From Streptomyces sp. TG1A-8 (GTDB taxonomy: Bacteria > Actinomycetota > Actinomycetes > Streptomycetales > Streptomycetaceae), in NCBI RefSeq assembly GCF_030499535.1, contig NZ_JASTLB010000001.1, forward strand, positions 434,001 to 498,000: 64,000 bases of DNA. Reading direction: 5' to 3'. A model generated the notes under the pieces. That model searched no databases. It saw only the letters and a program-made list of their open reading frames with translations, and had not been told where the DNA came from. A program made the translations under genes and the position numbers. Positions 41,187-52,289 of the stretch are shown piece after piece; position 1 is the stretch's first letter; every line of letters begins with the position of its first letter.

Positions 41187-41570
41187 TCAGCCGCCGATGT
41201 GCAGGCTCCCGTGCACGTCCCGTGCCTGGACGACGGTGGTCTGGGTTCCTCCGGACACGGTGTTGCGCACGTCCCCCTCACCGGTGCGCACGGTGGTCCC
41301 CGCCTCGGCCTCGCGCCGCCAGGCGGCCAGTTCCCGCGCGAACGCGGGGTCCTCCCCGGCACGTACGGCCAACGCCCGCGCCAGGCCACGCGCCTGCTCG
41401 GGGCTGTCCGACGCCTCCTCCAGGGCCGTCAACTCGTCCTCCCCGCCGACCGGGTCGGCCGTAGGCCTGCGGCGGACGAGGTCCCGCAGGGACGCCCAGA
41501 GCTGCTGTCCCGCCGCGCCCGCCGTGCCGCCGGCGAGGGCCATGAGGAGTTCGGGTGCGACGGATTCCAT
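41187..41570 (-). CDS. small protein with VQARDVHG-type C-terminal motif
   Basis: This 127-residue protein begins MESVAPELLMALAGGTAGAAGQQLWASLRDLV, has a helical middle (LTALEEASDSPEQARGLARAL and FARELAAWRREAEA) and ends NTVSGGTQTTVVQARDVHGSLHIGG. The end motif is common at domain joints of large actinobacterial signalling ATPases and effector-associated proteins, where it links an N-terminal sensor or effector to an NTPase. Here it ends a short stand-alone protein. Function unknown. Confidence 0.7.
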   Translation of the reverse strand: MESVAPELLMALAGGTAGAAGQQLWASLRDLVRRRPTADPVGGEDELTALEEASDSPEQARGLARALAVRAGEDPAFARELAAWRREAEAGTTVRTGEGDVRNTVSGGTQTTVVQARDVHGSLHIGG

Positions 41571-41769
41571 GAAGAGCCTCCTCGTGCGCGCCGTGTGCTG
41601 CTTCCCGCACAGAGCGTAGGACACGCGGGGTGCCGACGGCCGCCCGTTGCGCCGGTGTCTCCCGGGCCGTTCCGCGCCGGGGAGCGCCGCGGTGCCCGCC
41701 GCCGGGACACCGGGGAGGCGGTCGGGGCACGTGCCGGGGCCGGGGGCCGGGCGGCCGTACCCTGACAAG

Positions 41770-42306
41770 GTGCACAGCGTGGAACTGCTGCCGGACCGTG
41801 CGACCGGGCGGACCGTCGAGGACGTGTGGCGCCGCCTGCTGGAGTCGGGCCTGCCCAGCCAGGCCGCGCACCGGCATCCGACGAACCGTCCGCACCTCAC
41901 CCTCGCCACGGTCGACACCCTTGCGCCGCGGGTCCGCGACCAGCTGGAGCGGGAGCTGGCCGTCCTGCCCCTTCCGCTGTGCCTGGACGGCGTCGTGCGG
42001 TTCACCGGCCGGTACCGGGTGCTCGCCTGGGCGGTCCGGGCCGACGACGCCCTGCTGCGCCTGCACGAGACGGTCTGGCGGACGCTGCGCGACGCGCCGG
42101 GGAGCGGTCGGCTCAACCCACTGCACGACCCGGTCCGCTGGGTCCCGCACATCACGCTCGGCCGCGGACGCGACGCCGTCTGGCCCGGTCCGGACGACGA
42201 CCTGTTCGGAGGGACCGCCGCGCCGTCCGCCGTCCTGACGGGCTGGTGGACCGACGCGCGGCACTACGACTCGGTCACCCGCGTGACCGGGCGCATCGGT
42301 TTCTGA
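41770..42306 (+). CDS. 2'-5' RNA ligase/2H phosphoesterase family protein
   Basis: This 178-residue protein has the two HxT motifs of the 2H phosphoesterase fold, HLTLATVD and HITLGRG, about 100 residues apart. It starts VHSVELLPDRATGRTVEDVWRRLLESG. Family members open or form 2'-5' RNA or cyclic phosphodiester bonds. The GTG at 41770 directly follows AAG, with a weak ribosome binding site. Its end overlaps that of the convergent WhiB-like gene by 43 bases. Confidence 0.85.
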   Translation: MHSVELLPDRATGRTVEDVWRRLLESGLPSQAAHRHPTNRPHLTLATVDTLAPRVRDQLERELAVLPLPLCLDGVVRFTGRYRVLAWAVRADDALLRLHETVWRTLRDAPGSGRLNPLHDPVRWVPHITLGRGRDAVWPGPDDDLFGGTAAPSAVLTGWWTDARHYDSVTRVTGRIGF

Positions 42307-42626
42307 GCCCGGCCACCCGGCCCTTGGGTCCTTCGACCGTCCGGGACGGAGTGGGCGGCCGTGGCGTCCGGGTCGGTTCGGGGCCCGCCCGCCGGAGGGA
42401 CCGCGGAAGGCGACAGTGCCCGCCGCTGGCGCGGGGTGAGCCCGCCCCACACCCCGTCGGTTTCGCCGCAGCGCAGCGCCCACCTGCGGCATTCACGCAA
42501 TACGGGACAGCGGTGACAGATCCGTCTGGCCTCTTCGATCTGACGCAGGGACGAGCCCCCGTCGCTGACGGGGAAGAACAGTTCGGGATCCTCGAAGCGG
42601 CAGGCGGCCATCTCGCGCCAGTTCAC
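42264..42626 (-). CDS. WhiB-like iron-sulfur regulator
   Basis: This 120-residue Wbl protein has the cluster-ligating cysteines in AACRFEDPELFFP, ICHRCPVLRECRRWAL, and the following G(V/I)WGG turn as GVWGGLTPRQRRAL. Wbl proteins bind sigma factors and control development, antibiotic production and redox response in actinobacteria. The GTG at 42626 has GAGGAGGG upstream. A long Pro/Arg-rich tail follows the DNA-contacting turn. Confidence 0.9.
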   Translation of the reverse strand: MNWREMAACRFEDPELFFPVSDGGSSLRQIEEARRICHRCPVLRECRRWALRCGETDGVWGGLTPRQRRALSPSAVPPAGGPRTDPDATAAHSVPDGRRTQGPGGRAQKPMRPVTRVTES

Positions 42627-42863
42627 AACGCCCTCCTCTGGCGAGCCGGACGGGAGCGCGGTGCGGCACGGGGCATGTGGCACCGACGACATCCCACACG
42701 TCGTCGACCCGGCAGGGGTTCCGTCCAAAATAGGGGCGATTGGTTTTTTTGTCCAGCTTCCACCACTGATCACGATTTCGCCGGAGGCACGTCAGCACGC
42801 CGTCAGCACGCCCTGTCACTGTGGTGCACGTGAACGGCACGGGACACCGGACGCCGGACACGA

Positions 42864-42963
<100 letters not shown>

Positions 42964-43130
42964 CACGGCCCTCCGCACAGCCGGACGGGCCCACGTGATC
43001 GGCCGGCCCAGCGCTCTTCGGACGCCCCGCCCGGTCGCCCGCGTACGCGTTCGCCGACGACGCGGAAGTCGTGTTCACTTTCCTGGCATGATCCGCAGAA
43101 GTCAGTTCCAGTGCCGGGCCGGAGCCGCCG

Positions 43131-44213
43131 ATGGATGAAGCCGGGTCGGGGCACGCCGCGCGAGTGTCCGCCCACGCGGCAGTGGGAGCACGGCTGTCCC
43201 TGTTCAGCGACCGTCGGCTGCGGGACGTGGTGGCCGCCGCACCGGGTTCCGGTTCCGGCATCGGCGGCAGGTCGGCGGAGATCGAGGTCGAGGGCAGACG
43301 CGTCTTCGTCAAACGGGTTCCGCTGACGGACCTCGAACTGCGGCCCGAGCACGTCCGGTCGACCGCCAACTTGTTCGGTCTCCCGCTCTTCTACCAGTAC
43401 GGGGCCGGGTCGGCGGGTTTCGGCGCCTGGCGTGAGCTGGCCGCACACCTCATGACCACGGCCTGGGTGCTGAGGAACGAGTACGCGGGTTTCCCGCTGC
43501 TGCATCACTGGCGCGTCCTGCCCGACAGCGCCCCCGTCGGTTTCGCCGACGCGTTGGGGGGCGTCGAGGGGGCCGTCGCGCACTGGGAGGGGTCGCCTGC
43601 CGTGCGCCGCCGGCTGGAAGCCATCGGGAGGTCCTCCACCAGCCTGGTCCTCTTCCTGGAGCACGTGCCCCGGACGCTCGCCGCGTGGCTCGCCGACAGG
43701 CACCGCGCGCAAGGACCGGGACCGGCGGACGAGGCGGCCTACCAGTGGGTCGAGGAGGCGCTGTCGCGGGGCACGGAGTTCATGAGCGCGCACGGAATGG
43801 TCCACTTCGACACGCACTTCGCCAACCTGTTGACCGACGGCCGGCAGGTCTATTTCGCGGACTTCGGGCTCGCGTCGAGCCGGGAGTTCGAACTCTCACC
43901 GGAGGAGGGCGCCTTCCTCGCCGAGCACCTCGTGTACGACCGCTCGTACGCACCGAGCCACCTGCTTCGCCACCACCTGCCCGACAGCGTGCGCGGCGGT
44001 ACCGAACCCGGGGCCTTCCTGCGTGCGTGGGCCGGGGGTCACCGGCCCGACGGGGTCCCGCCCGGCATCGGGGAGATCATCGACCGCCACGCCCCGCACG
44101 CGGTCGTCCTGGACGACTTCCACCGGCGGCTGCTCACGCGGAGCAAGCGCACTCCGTTCCCCGCGACCGCGATCGAACGGGCCCTGGCCCGCGCATCGAT
44201 GCCGGGGAGGTGA
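43131..44213 (+). CDS. protein kinase-fold (APH/kinase-like) protein
   Basis: This 360-residue protein has kinase-fold landmarks: an ATP-anchoring Lys in RRVFVKRVPL, the catalytic loop MVHFDTHFANLLTDG (H-x-D-x-x-x-x-N) and the metal-binding DFG in VYFADFGLASS. The rest, such as RSTANLFGLPLFYQYGAGSAGFGAWREL, is conserved in Streptomyces proteins annotated as protein kinase or phosphotransferase-like. The substrate may be a protein or a small molecule. GGAG lies about 6 bases before the ATG. Confidence 0.8.
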   Translation: MDEAGSGHAARVSAHAAVGARLSLFSDRRLRDVVAAAPGSGSGIGGRSAEIEVEGRRVFVKRVPLTDLELRPEHVRSTANLFGLPLFYQYGAGSAGFGAWRELAAHLMTTAWVLRNEYAGFPLLHHWRVLPDSAPVGFADALGGVEGAVAHWEGSPAVRRRLEAIGRSSTSLVLFLEHVPRTLAAWLADRHRAQGPGPADEAAYQWVEEALSRGTEFMSAHGMVHFDTHFANLLTDGRQVYFADFGLASSREFELSPEEGAFLAEHLVYDRSYAPSHLLRHHLPDSVRGGTEPGAFLRAWAGGHRPDGVPPGIGEIIDRHAPHAVVLDDFHRRLLTRSKRTPFPATAIERALARASMPGR

Positions 44214-44419
44214 GAACCGCCTCCGGCGGGCGGCCGCGGGACGAGGGGCCGGCTGGCGGGCTCGCGCGACGGCGGTGCCCCCTCCCGCCACGAGCAGGAC
44301 GGGCAGCGGTGCCGGCCGGGACCCCTCGGCCGGGGTTCCGGCCGGCGGCCCGTCCCCGCGCCCGTCTCCCGAGGCGGCCGGTGTTCGGCGGTGGTTGCGG
44401 TCCCGGCCGGGACCGGCGT

Positions 44420-44476
44420 CACCGGAACACCCCTGGCCCCCGGCGCGTCGCGCCGGGGGCCAGGGGTGTTCCGGTG
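44420..44476. terminator. very long perfect hairpin, bidirectional terminator
   Basis: A 27-bp perfect stem pairs 44420-44446 with 44450-44476 around a 3-base loop. It lies between the kinase-like gene and the convergent antitoxin-like gene. Confidence 0.9.
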
Positions 44477-44480
44477 CGGG

Positions 44481-44675
44481 TCAGCGCTCCGTCGTGTCGT
44501 CGCCCCCGTAGGAACGGCGCACCGCGTCGGCGGCCTTGTCGGTCTGGGCGTCGTACTTGTCGCCCGTACGCTCGTCGATCATCCGCTCGGCGCCCGCGAC
44601 ACCCTTGTCGGCCTGGTCGGGGTGGCCCTTCGCCAGTTCCTTGGCCTTGTTCGCCATGTCTCCCAGCTTGCCCAT
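44481..44675 (-). CDS. antitoxin-like protein (Rv0909/MT0933 type)
   Basis: This 64-residue charged helical protein, MGKLGDMANKAKELAKGHPD and VAGAERMIDERTGDKYDAQTDKAADAVRR, matches the small antitoxin family related to M. tuberculosis Rv0909. No toxin gene is adjacent, as often in Streptomyces, where these proteins are widespread and may not act in toxin-antitoxin pairs. A CAGGAGGT ribosome binding site is visible before the ATG. Confidence 0.8.
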   Translation of the reverse strand: MGKLGDMANKAKELAKGHPDQADKGVAGAERMIDERTGDKYDAQTDKAADAVRRSYGGDDTTER

Positions 44676-44754
44676 GGGTACCTCCTGCGATAGCGCCGGC
44701 GTCGTACTCGACCGCGGGTACCCCCGACGTCCCGTCCCTCACCCCCCGATCCCA

Positions 44755-45600
44755 ACGGGCGACGTCCATGCGCTGTGTGCCGATGACCGACAGCAGGCGC
44801 AGCGCTTCCCCGGACGGCGAACCCGGGGCGGTGGTGTAGATCACGACCTGCTGGTCGCGGTCGGCGATGCCGAGGGCGTCGCAGTCGACGGTGACCGGGC
44901 CGACGATCGGGTGCTGGAAGGTCTTGCGCAACGTGGACTCCGCCGACACGTCGCGGGAGGCCCACAGCCGGGCACTCGGGGCTGCCCACGAGGAGTTCGT
45001 CCACCAGCTCGGGCACCTCGGGCGCCTCGGTGTAGCGGGCGGCGGCGCGCAGGCGCCGGGCCGCGCGGCGGGCGAACGCGTCGGCGTCGGAGACGCCGTA
45101 CAGGCGCCGGCCCTCGGGGGGCGGCCCGAGGAAGACGCGGCGCACCAGGTTGCGGTCGCGCCGCGGCAGGGCCGAGAAGTCCTCCATGAGAGCGGCCGCC
45201 CATTCGTTCCAGGCGAGCACCTCGAGCGTCGCCGACGTCACGAACGCGGCGGCCTGCGGCAGCCTGTGCAGCAGCCCGAGGATGCTCCGCCGCACCTCGC
45301 GCGGGGGCCCGGTGGCGAGGCGGGCGGAGCGCCGGCGAGGTGGTGGAGGTGGGCGCGCTCGGCGTCCGACAGGCGCAGGGCCCGGGCCAGCCCGGCCAGC
45401 ACCTCGCGCGACGGGCGCGGGCCTGCTCCAGCCGCGTGCAGTACTCGGTCGAGACGAAGGCGGGCTGTGCCGCCTCCTCACGGCGCAAGCCCGGGGTACG
45501 GCGCCTCGGCCCGGTGGGCAGGCCCACGTCGGCAGGCCTGATCCGCTCGCGCCTGCTGCGCGGGAAGGCCGCCAGTCCTCGTCCGTCCACACCCCCGGTG
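44755..45600 (-). pseudogene. XRE/MmyB-like regulator with at least three frameshifts
   Basis: Read in order on the minus strand, three frames give one MmyB-type regulator: RRTPGLRREEAAQPAFVSTEYCTRLEQ (helix-turn-helix), then AREVRRSILGLLHRL, SATLEVLAWNEWAAALMEDFSAL and RRDRNLVRRVFL, then STLRKTFQHPIVGPVTVDCD and SGEALRLLSVIGTQRMDVAR. Frame changes fall near 45415, 45340 and 44978. The intact homologue type is represented at 33588-34427. Three separate breaks favour real decay. Confidence 0.65.
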
Positions 45601-45675
45601 CCCGCGGTGGCGCAGGGGCGATCCGGGTACCGCCCGTGCCTGGATCGCCCCCGCCGCCGGCACAGGCTCCTCGCC

Positions 45676-46475
45676 ATGGACAACACACCCGCCACCGTCT
45701 CCACTCCACCTCCACCGCGGGCCTGCAGGCCGGGAAGGTCGCCTTCGTCAGCGGTGCCGGTCGCGGCATCGGGGCCGCGGCGGCGCGGCTGTTCACCCGG
45801 GAGGGCGCCCGGGTGCTGCTCGCGGCCCGGACGGAGGCCCGGCTGGAGGAGGTGACCGAGCAGGTCCGCGCGGCGGGCGGCACCGCGGACTACGTCGTGT
45901 GCGACCTGGCCGACCCGGCCGGCGTGCGCGCCGCCGTGGACCGCGCCGTGGGCCTGTACGGTCGGCTCGACGTCGCCTTCAACAACGGGGCGGCCATCCA
46001 GCGGCCCGGCCCGATGGACCAGCTCCCCGAGGCGGACTTCGACCACGTCCACGCCGTCAACCTCAAGGGTGCCTGGCTGGCCGTGGTCGCCGAGGTGGCC
46101 GCGGTCCGGGTCACCGCCGGCACGGGCGCCGTCGTCAACAACCCCTCGGTCGGCAGCCTGGCGGGCAACCCCGAGCTGCCCGCCCACGGCGCGATGAAGC
46201 GGGCGGTCAGCAGCCCCACCGAGTCGGCCGCCATCACCTACGGCCCCGAAGGCATCCGCGTCAACGCGATCGCCTCCGGCAACGCGCTGACCGGGATGAT
46301 CCGCGCGTGGGAGGCGGACTGCCCCGGCCCGCAGGAACGGTTGCGGGCCCACACACCGCTGCGCCGCGGGGCCGATCCGGCCGAGATCGCCGAGGCCGCC
46401 GCCTGGCTGCTCAGCGACCGCTCCTCCTGCGTGACCGGTGCGGTTCTGCGGGTGGACGGCGGTGCCCGGGCCTGA
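45676..46475 (+). pseudogene. SDR oxidoreductase, 5' frameshift and altered active site
   Basis: From about 45715 the frame reads AGKVAFVSGAGRGIGAAAARLF, LDVAFNNGAA and ends with GAVLRVDGGARA, a classical SDR. The only good start, the ATG at 45676 (MDNTPATVSTP), is in a different frame and needs a one-base shift within the CCACCTCCACC run to join it. The catalytic YxxxK position reads HGAMK, so the Tyr is His, and the Ser region reads NPSVGS. Both features suggest a decaying or non-catalytic enzyme. Confidence 0.6.
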
Positions 46476-46694
46476 GCCGGGGGCACCCCGCCCCGGCCGG
46501 TCCTGCGGCCGGTCCTGCCACTGCGGGACCGGCGGTGCGAGGAGGCCTGCGCCGGTCGGGGTCAAGGGGCTGCGAAGGCACGGCAGTTGTGCGCAGAGCG
46601 GCCGGAGGTCCCCTCAGTGGCCGGAAAGCCACTGTCCGACGACCTCTTGACCTTCTTCCGATCCCCGGCTTAACGTTCCGGCGTTTACAGGGAA

Positions 46695-46708
46695 TTGAAA
46701 CGATTCAA
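46695..46708. promoter_or_regulatory. LacI-type operator upstream of GH106 gene
   Basis: TTGAAACGATTCAA is a near-palindrome with a central CG, 58 bases before the GH106 start. It shares the arms and centre of the perfect palindrome GTTTGAATCGATTCAAAC at 58812-58829, in front of the other rhamnosidase-like gene. The remaining bases from 46476 to 46765 hold no gene. Confidence 0.65.
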
Positions 46709-46765
46709 CCCCTGATTCGATCCGGACGACCTGTTCGCAGCGTCACCGAGCACTTGGGGCGACAC

Positions 46766-49700
46766 ATGCAGAAGTACATCCCGCAGCGTGGCGGGACCTC
46801 CCGGCGCGCGGTACTGGCCGCCTCCCTGGCCGCCGGCGCCGCCGTGGCCCTCACGGCGGTCGGTGCCCCGGCAGCCGGCGCCGCCTCGGCCCTCCCGTCG
46901 GCCGGTGCCGGGAACCCGTCCGACGACTGGTTCGCCGCCGCACCGCGCTCCGTGCGCCCCAAGTTCCGCTGGTGGTGGCCCGACGGCCTGGTCGACCCGG
47001 CGGAGATCGCCCGGGAGATCGACCAGATCGCGGACGCCGGCTTCGGCGGTGCCGAGATCGCCGCCGTCCACCACAGCGTCAAGGACAAGTCCGTCCTGGA
47101 CACCGCGCACCACGGCTGGGGCAGCGCGCCGTGGCGCGAGGGCGTCGAGGCCGCCCTGCGCCAGGCCGCCCGCCGCGGCCTGACCATCGACCTCACCCTC
47201 GGCCCCAGCTGGCCCGTCGCCGTCCCCGGCGTCACCCCCGACGACGAAGCCGCCGCCCAGGAACTCGCCCACGGCCGCGTCTTCGTGGCCGCCGGTGCCA
47301 CCTACCAGGGGCCGGTCCCCGAGCCCGTGCGCACGGCCGCCTCCGGCGTCACCCGGCGCAACCTGCTCGCCGTCCAGGCGGTCCGCGTCGAGCCCGCCAA
47401 CGCCACCCGCAAGGAGACCGGCCTCGACCTCGCCAGCGTCCGCGACCTCACGGCCACCGTCCGCGACGGCGCCCTGGCCTGGACGGCCCCCGCGGACGGC
47501 GACTGGGTGCTGCTCTCCCACTGGCAGCGCGGCACCGCACAGCAGCCCGAGTCCGGCCCGCACTCCTCCCCGGCCGCCTACGTCGTCGACCACCTCAGCC
47601 CCGCCGGCACCGCCGCCGTCACCGGCTTCTGGGAGCGGGCCGTGCTGACCGGCACCGTGCGCCGGCTGCTCAGGGCGGCGGGCGGCGCCTTCTTCGAGGA
47701 CTCCGTGGAGCTGGAGACCGACGCCCTCCTGTGGACGTCCGCACTGCCCGACGCCTTCGAGAAGCACACGGGCCACTCGCTGCTGCCCTACCTGCCCGCC
47801 CTCGTCCTGGACAAGGGCAACCAGGTCTTCGCCTTCGAGGCGCAGGTCACCCGGCAGATCCGGCACGACTTCTGGGAGACCGTCTCCCAGCTCTTCAACA
47901 CCCACCACGTCACCGCGCTGCGCGACTGGGCGCACTCGCACGGGATGGCGCTGCGCTCGCAGCCGTACGGGCTGCAGACCGACGCCATCGCCTCCGCCGC
48001 GATCCTGGACATCCCCGAGGGCGAGTCGCTCGGGTTCAAGAACCTGGACGACTTCCGCTGCCTGGCCGGCGGGCGCGACATGGCCGGGCACACGGTGCTG
48101 TCCTGCGAGTCGGGCGCGTACACCGGGTCCGCGTACAGCACGACCTGGGACCGCTTCCTGCGCACGATGGGCGGCGCCTACGCGGCCGGCGTCAACCAGA
48201 CGGTGGTGCACGGCTTCTCCTACGCCACCGCCCCGGGAGTGAGCTGGCCCGGCTTCGCCGCCTTCAGCCCGTACAACGGCGCCTCCGGCTACGGCGAGTC
48301 CTGGGGGCCGCGGCAGCCCACCTGGCGGCACGCCGAGGACGTCGCCGGCTACCTCGGCCGTGTGCACCAGGTCCTGCAGACCGGCAGCCCGCGCGCCGAC
48401 GTCGCCGTCTTCCGGCAGACCGGCTACACCGCCACCGGCATCGGCGCCTCCTGGTTCACCGCGACCGGCGTACCACTCGGCTGGACCCACCAATTCCTGA
48501 GCGGGCCGCTCCTCGACCTGCCCGGTGCCCGGGTCTCCGACGGACGCCTCGCCCCGGACGGCCCCGCCTACAAGGCCCTCTTCGTCGAGGGGGACTTCTT
48601 CTACGGCTCCACCCCGACGCTCGCCCTGGCGGACGCCCGCAAACTGCTGGGGCTGGCCGCGGCGGGGCTGCCCATGGTCCTGCTCGGCGCCTTCGACCAG
48701 GCACTCACCCCCGGTGTGCCGGACCAGGGCGAGACGGAGCAGCTGCGCGACGTCCTCGCCCGGCTCCTGGCCCTGCCGCACGTCACCGCCGTCACCGACA
48801 AGGCGGCCGTGGGGGACGCCCTGGCCGCCCTCGGCGTCGCCCCGGACGCCCGCTACGCGACGCCGTCCACGCTGCTGAACGCCCATCGCGTCAGCGGGGA
48901 CACCGACTTCTACTACCTGTGCAACGGCAAGCACGCCGAGACCGTCAAACCGCCGGTCGCGACGATCGACCACGACATCACCCTGCGCCGCACCCGGCGC
49001 GGCACCACCGTCCCCTACCTCCTCGACCCGTGGACGGGCGAGGCGGCCCGCATCGGCCGCTACACCGAGGACGGCGACGGCATCACCGTGCGCGTCACCC
49101 TCGAACCCGGTCAGGCCACGGTCATCGCCCTCGGCAGACCCGGACTCTTCGGGGACCGCAACGGAGACAGTCCGCACGCCGTGGGCGGGGACGCCGAGCG
49201 CGTGCTGTTCACCGCCCGCGGCCTCGCCGTGCGCACCACGACGGCGGGCACCTGCACCACCGAGCTGTCGAACGGCCGTACGGTGACCACCACCGTCCCC
49301 CGGGTGCCCGAGCCCGTCACCCCCGCCCGCTGGCAGCTGGAGGTCGAGGACTGGCGTCCCGGCGCCGGGCCGACCAGCACCGAGATCGTCCGGCGCACAC
49401 TCCGCCTCGACGCCCTGCTGCCCTGGTCGCAGATCCCGGACCTGGCCGACTCGGCCGGCATCGGCCGCTACCGCACCACCGTCGTGCTGCCCTCCGACTG
49501 GACGTCGTCGCACGGCGCCTACCTGGAACTGGGCCAGGTCAGCGACACCTTCCGGGTCACCGTCAACGGCACTCCCCTGGCCCCCGCCGACCGGCTCCAC
49601 CCGGTCGTCGACCTGGGCGGGCGGCTGCGCAGTGGCGACAACGTGATCGAGGTCGAGGTGGCCACCCCGCTCATCAACCGCCTCCGGGTGGCCCAGCCGG

Positions 49701-49786
49701 CCGTGTTCGGTGCCGTCGCCCGCCAGGCGTACGGGCTGACGGGCCCCGTCCGGCTGGTGCCCTACGTCCAGGAGGTGCTGGGCTGA
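46766..49786 (+). CDS. GH106-type alpha-L-rhamnosidase, exported
   Basis: This 1006-residue glycosidase has a Tat-like signal (TSRRAVLAASLAAGAAVALTA) and a catalytic region starting PKFRWWWPDGLVDPAEIAREIDQIADAGFGGAEIA. FEDSVELETDALLW, LRSQPYGLQTD and GEGESLG-like GESLGFKNLDDF follow, the pattern of GH106/GHL-type alpha-L-rhamnosidases. The C-terminal beta-sandwich (IGRYRTTVVLPSDWTSSHGAYLELGQVSDTFRVTVNG) is galactose-binding-like. It likely removes rhamnose from plant pectin or glycosides outside the cell. A LacI-type operator and a hairpin terminator frame the gene. Confidence 0.87.
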   Translation: MQKYIPQRGGTSRRAVLAASLAAGAAVALTAVGAPAAGAASALPSAGAGNPSDDWFAAAPRSVRPKFRWWWPDGLVDPAEIAREIDQIADAGFGGAEIAAVHHSVKDKSVLDTAHHGWGSAPWREGVEAALRQAARRGLTIDLTLGPSWPVAVPGVTPDDEAAAQELAHGRVFVAAGATYQGPVPEPVRTAASGVTRRNLLAVQAVRVEPANATRKETGLDLASVRDLTATVRDGALAWTAPADGDWVLLSHWQRGTAQQPESGPHSSPAAYVVDHLSPAGTAAVTGFWERAVLTGTVRRLLRAAGGAFFEDSVELETDALLWTSALPDAFEKHTGHSLLPYLPALVLDKGNQVFAFEAQVTRQIRHDFWETVSQLFNTHHVTALRDWAHSHGMALRSQPYGLQTDAIASAAILDIPEGESLGFKNLDDFRCLAGGRDMAGHTVLSCESGAYTGSAYSTTWDRFLRTMGGAYAAGVNQTVVHGFSYATAPGVSWPGFAAFSPYNGASGYGESWGPRQPTWRHAEDVAGYLGRVHQVLQTGSPRADVAVFRQTGYTATGIGASWFTATGVPLGWTHQFLSGPLLDLPGARVSDGRLAPDGPAYKALFVEGDFFYGSTPTLALADARKLLGLAAAGLPMVLLGAFDQALTPGVPDQGETEQLRDVLARLLALPHVTAVTDKAAVGDALAALGVAPDARYATPSTLLNAHRVSGDTDFYYLCNGKHAETVKPPVATIDHDITLRRTRRGTTVPYLLDPWTGEAARIGRYTEDGDGITVRVTLEPGQATVIALGRPGLFGDRNGDSPHAVGGDAERVLFTARGLAVRTTTAGTCTTELSNGRTVTTTVPRVPEPVTPARWQLEVEDWRPGAGPTSTEIVRRTLRLDALLPWSQIPDLADSAGIGRYRTTVVLPSDWTSSHGAYLELGQVSDTFRVTVNGTPLAPADRLHPVVDLGGRLRSGDNVIEVEVATPLINRLRVAQPAVFGAVARQAYGLTGPVRLVPYVQEVLG

Positions 49787-49816
49787 CGGTCCCTCCGCAC
49801 GCCGGAACCGCCCGGC

Positions 49817-49850
49817 CCCGGCCCGGCCGCCTCGGGGCGGCCGGGCCGGG
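49817..49850 (+). terminator. hairpin terminator after GH106 gene
   Basis: CCCGGCCCGGCCGCC-TCGG-GGCGGCCGGGCCGGG, a 15-bp perfect stem 31 bases after the stop. Confidence 0.75.
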
Positions 49851-50002
49851 ACGGCCGGGCCGGGGCCGGGCGCGGCACGGAAAAGGGCCCCTCGGAGACC
49901 ACGACCTGCTCGTGCCCTCCGGGAGGCCCCTGCTGTGGCGCCGCCCGCACCGCTGCGACGGCAGCCGCCCGCGCCGGTCCGGCGGACCGGCGCGGTGGTC
50001 GC

Positions 50003-51661
<1,659 letters not shown>

Positions 51662-51989
51662 GGTGTTTCGGCTCCTTCGGATTGTGCCTGCCGCCGGGCG
51701 GGAACGCGGCAGTGGCGACCGGCGGGTACCCGGCCGGGGTGCCGGCCACTCGTGCGGGCGCGCACTCATGGATCCATATCCGCCACCGCTGGCTCCAGCC
51801 TTGCACCGCGGCCTGCCGGGCACGGCGCGGGCTGGGCCGAACGGGCCGGGAAATCGCCCGCTCGCCGTCCGGGCGCCGTGGGCGGGGGACCGTGCCGGGC
51901 GCACCGGGGGCCGGGGGGGCGTGCCGCCGTTTCCCTGCCGTGGCGTGCGGGAACCCGGGCGGGCCGGTTCGAGGATGCGGGGGACGGAC

Positions 51990-52229
51990 GTGACGGAGCA
52001 CACCGACGACCCGGTGGGCGGGTACGAACGCGCACGCGACGAGGGTGAGTCCGGGGCGCGCTCGGGCGGTGAGAGCCAGCCGCGCGAGCGGACGGTCCCG
52101 GGAACGGCGAGTGCCGCGGAGGGTTACCGGCCCGGGTGGGGCACGGCGGGCGGCGAGCCGCTGGAGGGGGTGGCCGGGGCGAACGAGGAGGACGGGGAGG
52201 AGGAGTCGGAGGAGCGCGGCCGCGGGTAG
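51990..52229 (+). CDS. small acidic hypothetical protein
   Basis: This is a 79-residue hydrophilic, probably disordered protein ([20 protein letters not shown] ... [15 protein letters not shown]). The GTG at 51990 has GGGGGA five bases upstream; the ATG at 51975 is an alternative. Third-position GC supports coding. No family recognised. Confidence 0.45.
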   Translation: MTEHTDDPVGGYERARDEGESGARSGGESQPRERTVPGTASAAEGYRPGWGTAGGEPLEGVAGANEEDGEEESEERGRG

Positions 52230-52289
52230 CCGCGTCCGGGCGCGGGTGGCGCGTGGGCGGGCACCGGGTGGCGGGCGGGTCGCGGGGCT

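Noticed and set aside
44481..44675. A toxin-antitoxin pair.
   Set aside because: Only the antitoxin-like gene is present; the neighbours are a kinase-fold gene and a broken regulator, with no toxin-like ORF.
46685..49600. A 971-codon open frame antisense to the GH106 gene.
   Set aside because: Same high-GC shadow effect; composition is Gly/Val/Arg-rich noise.
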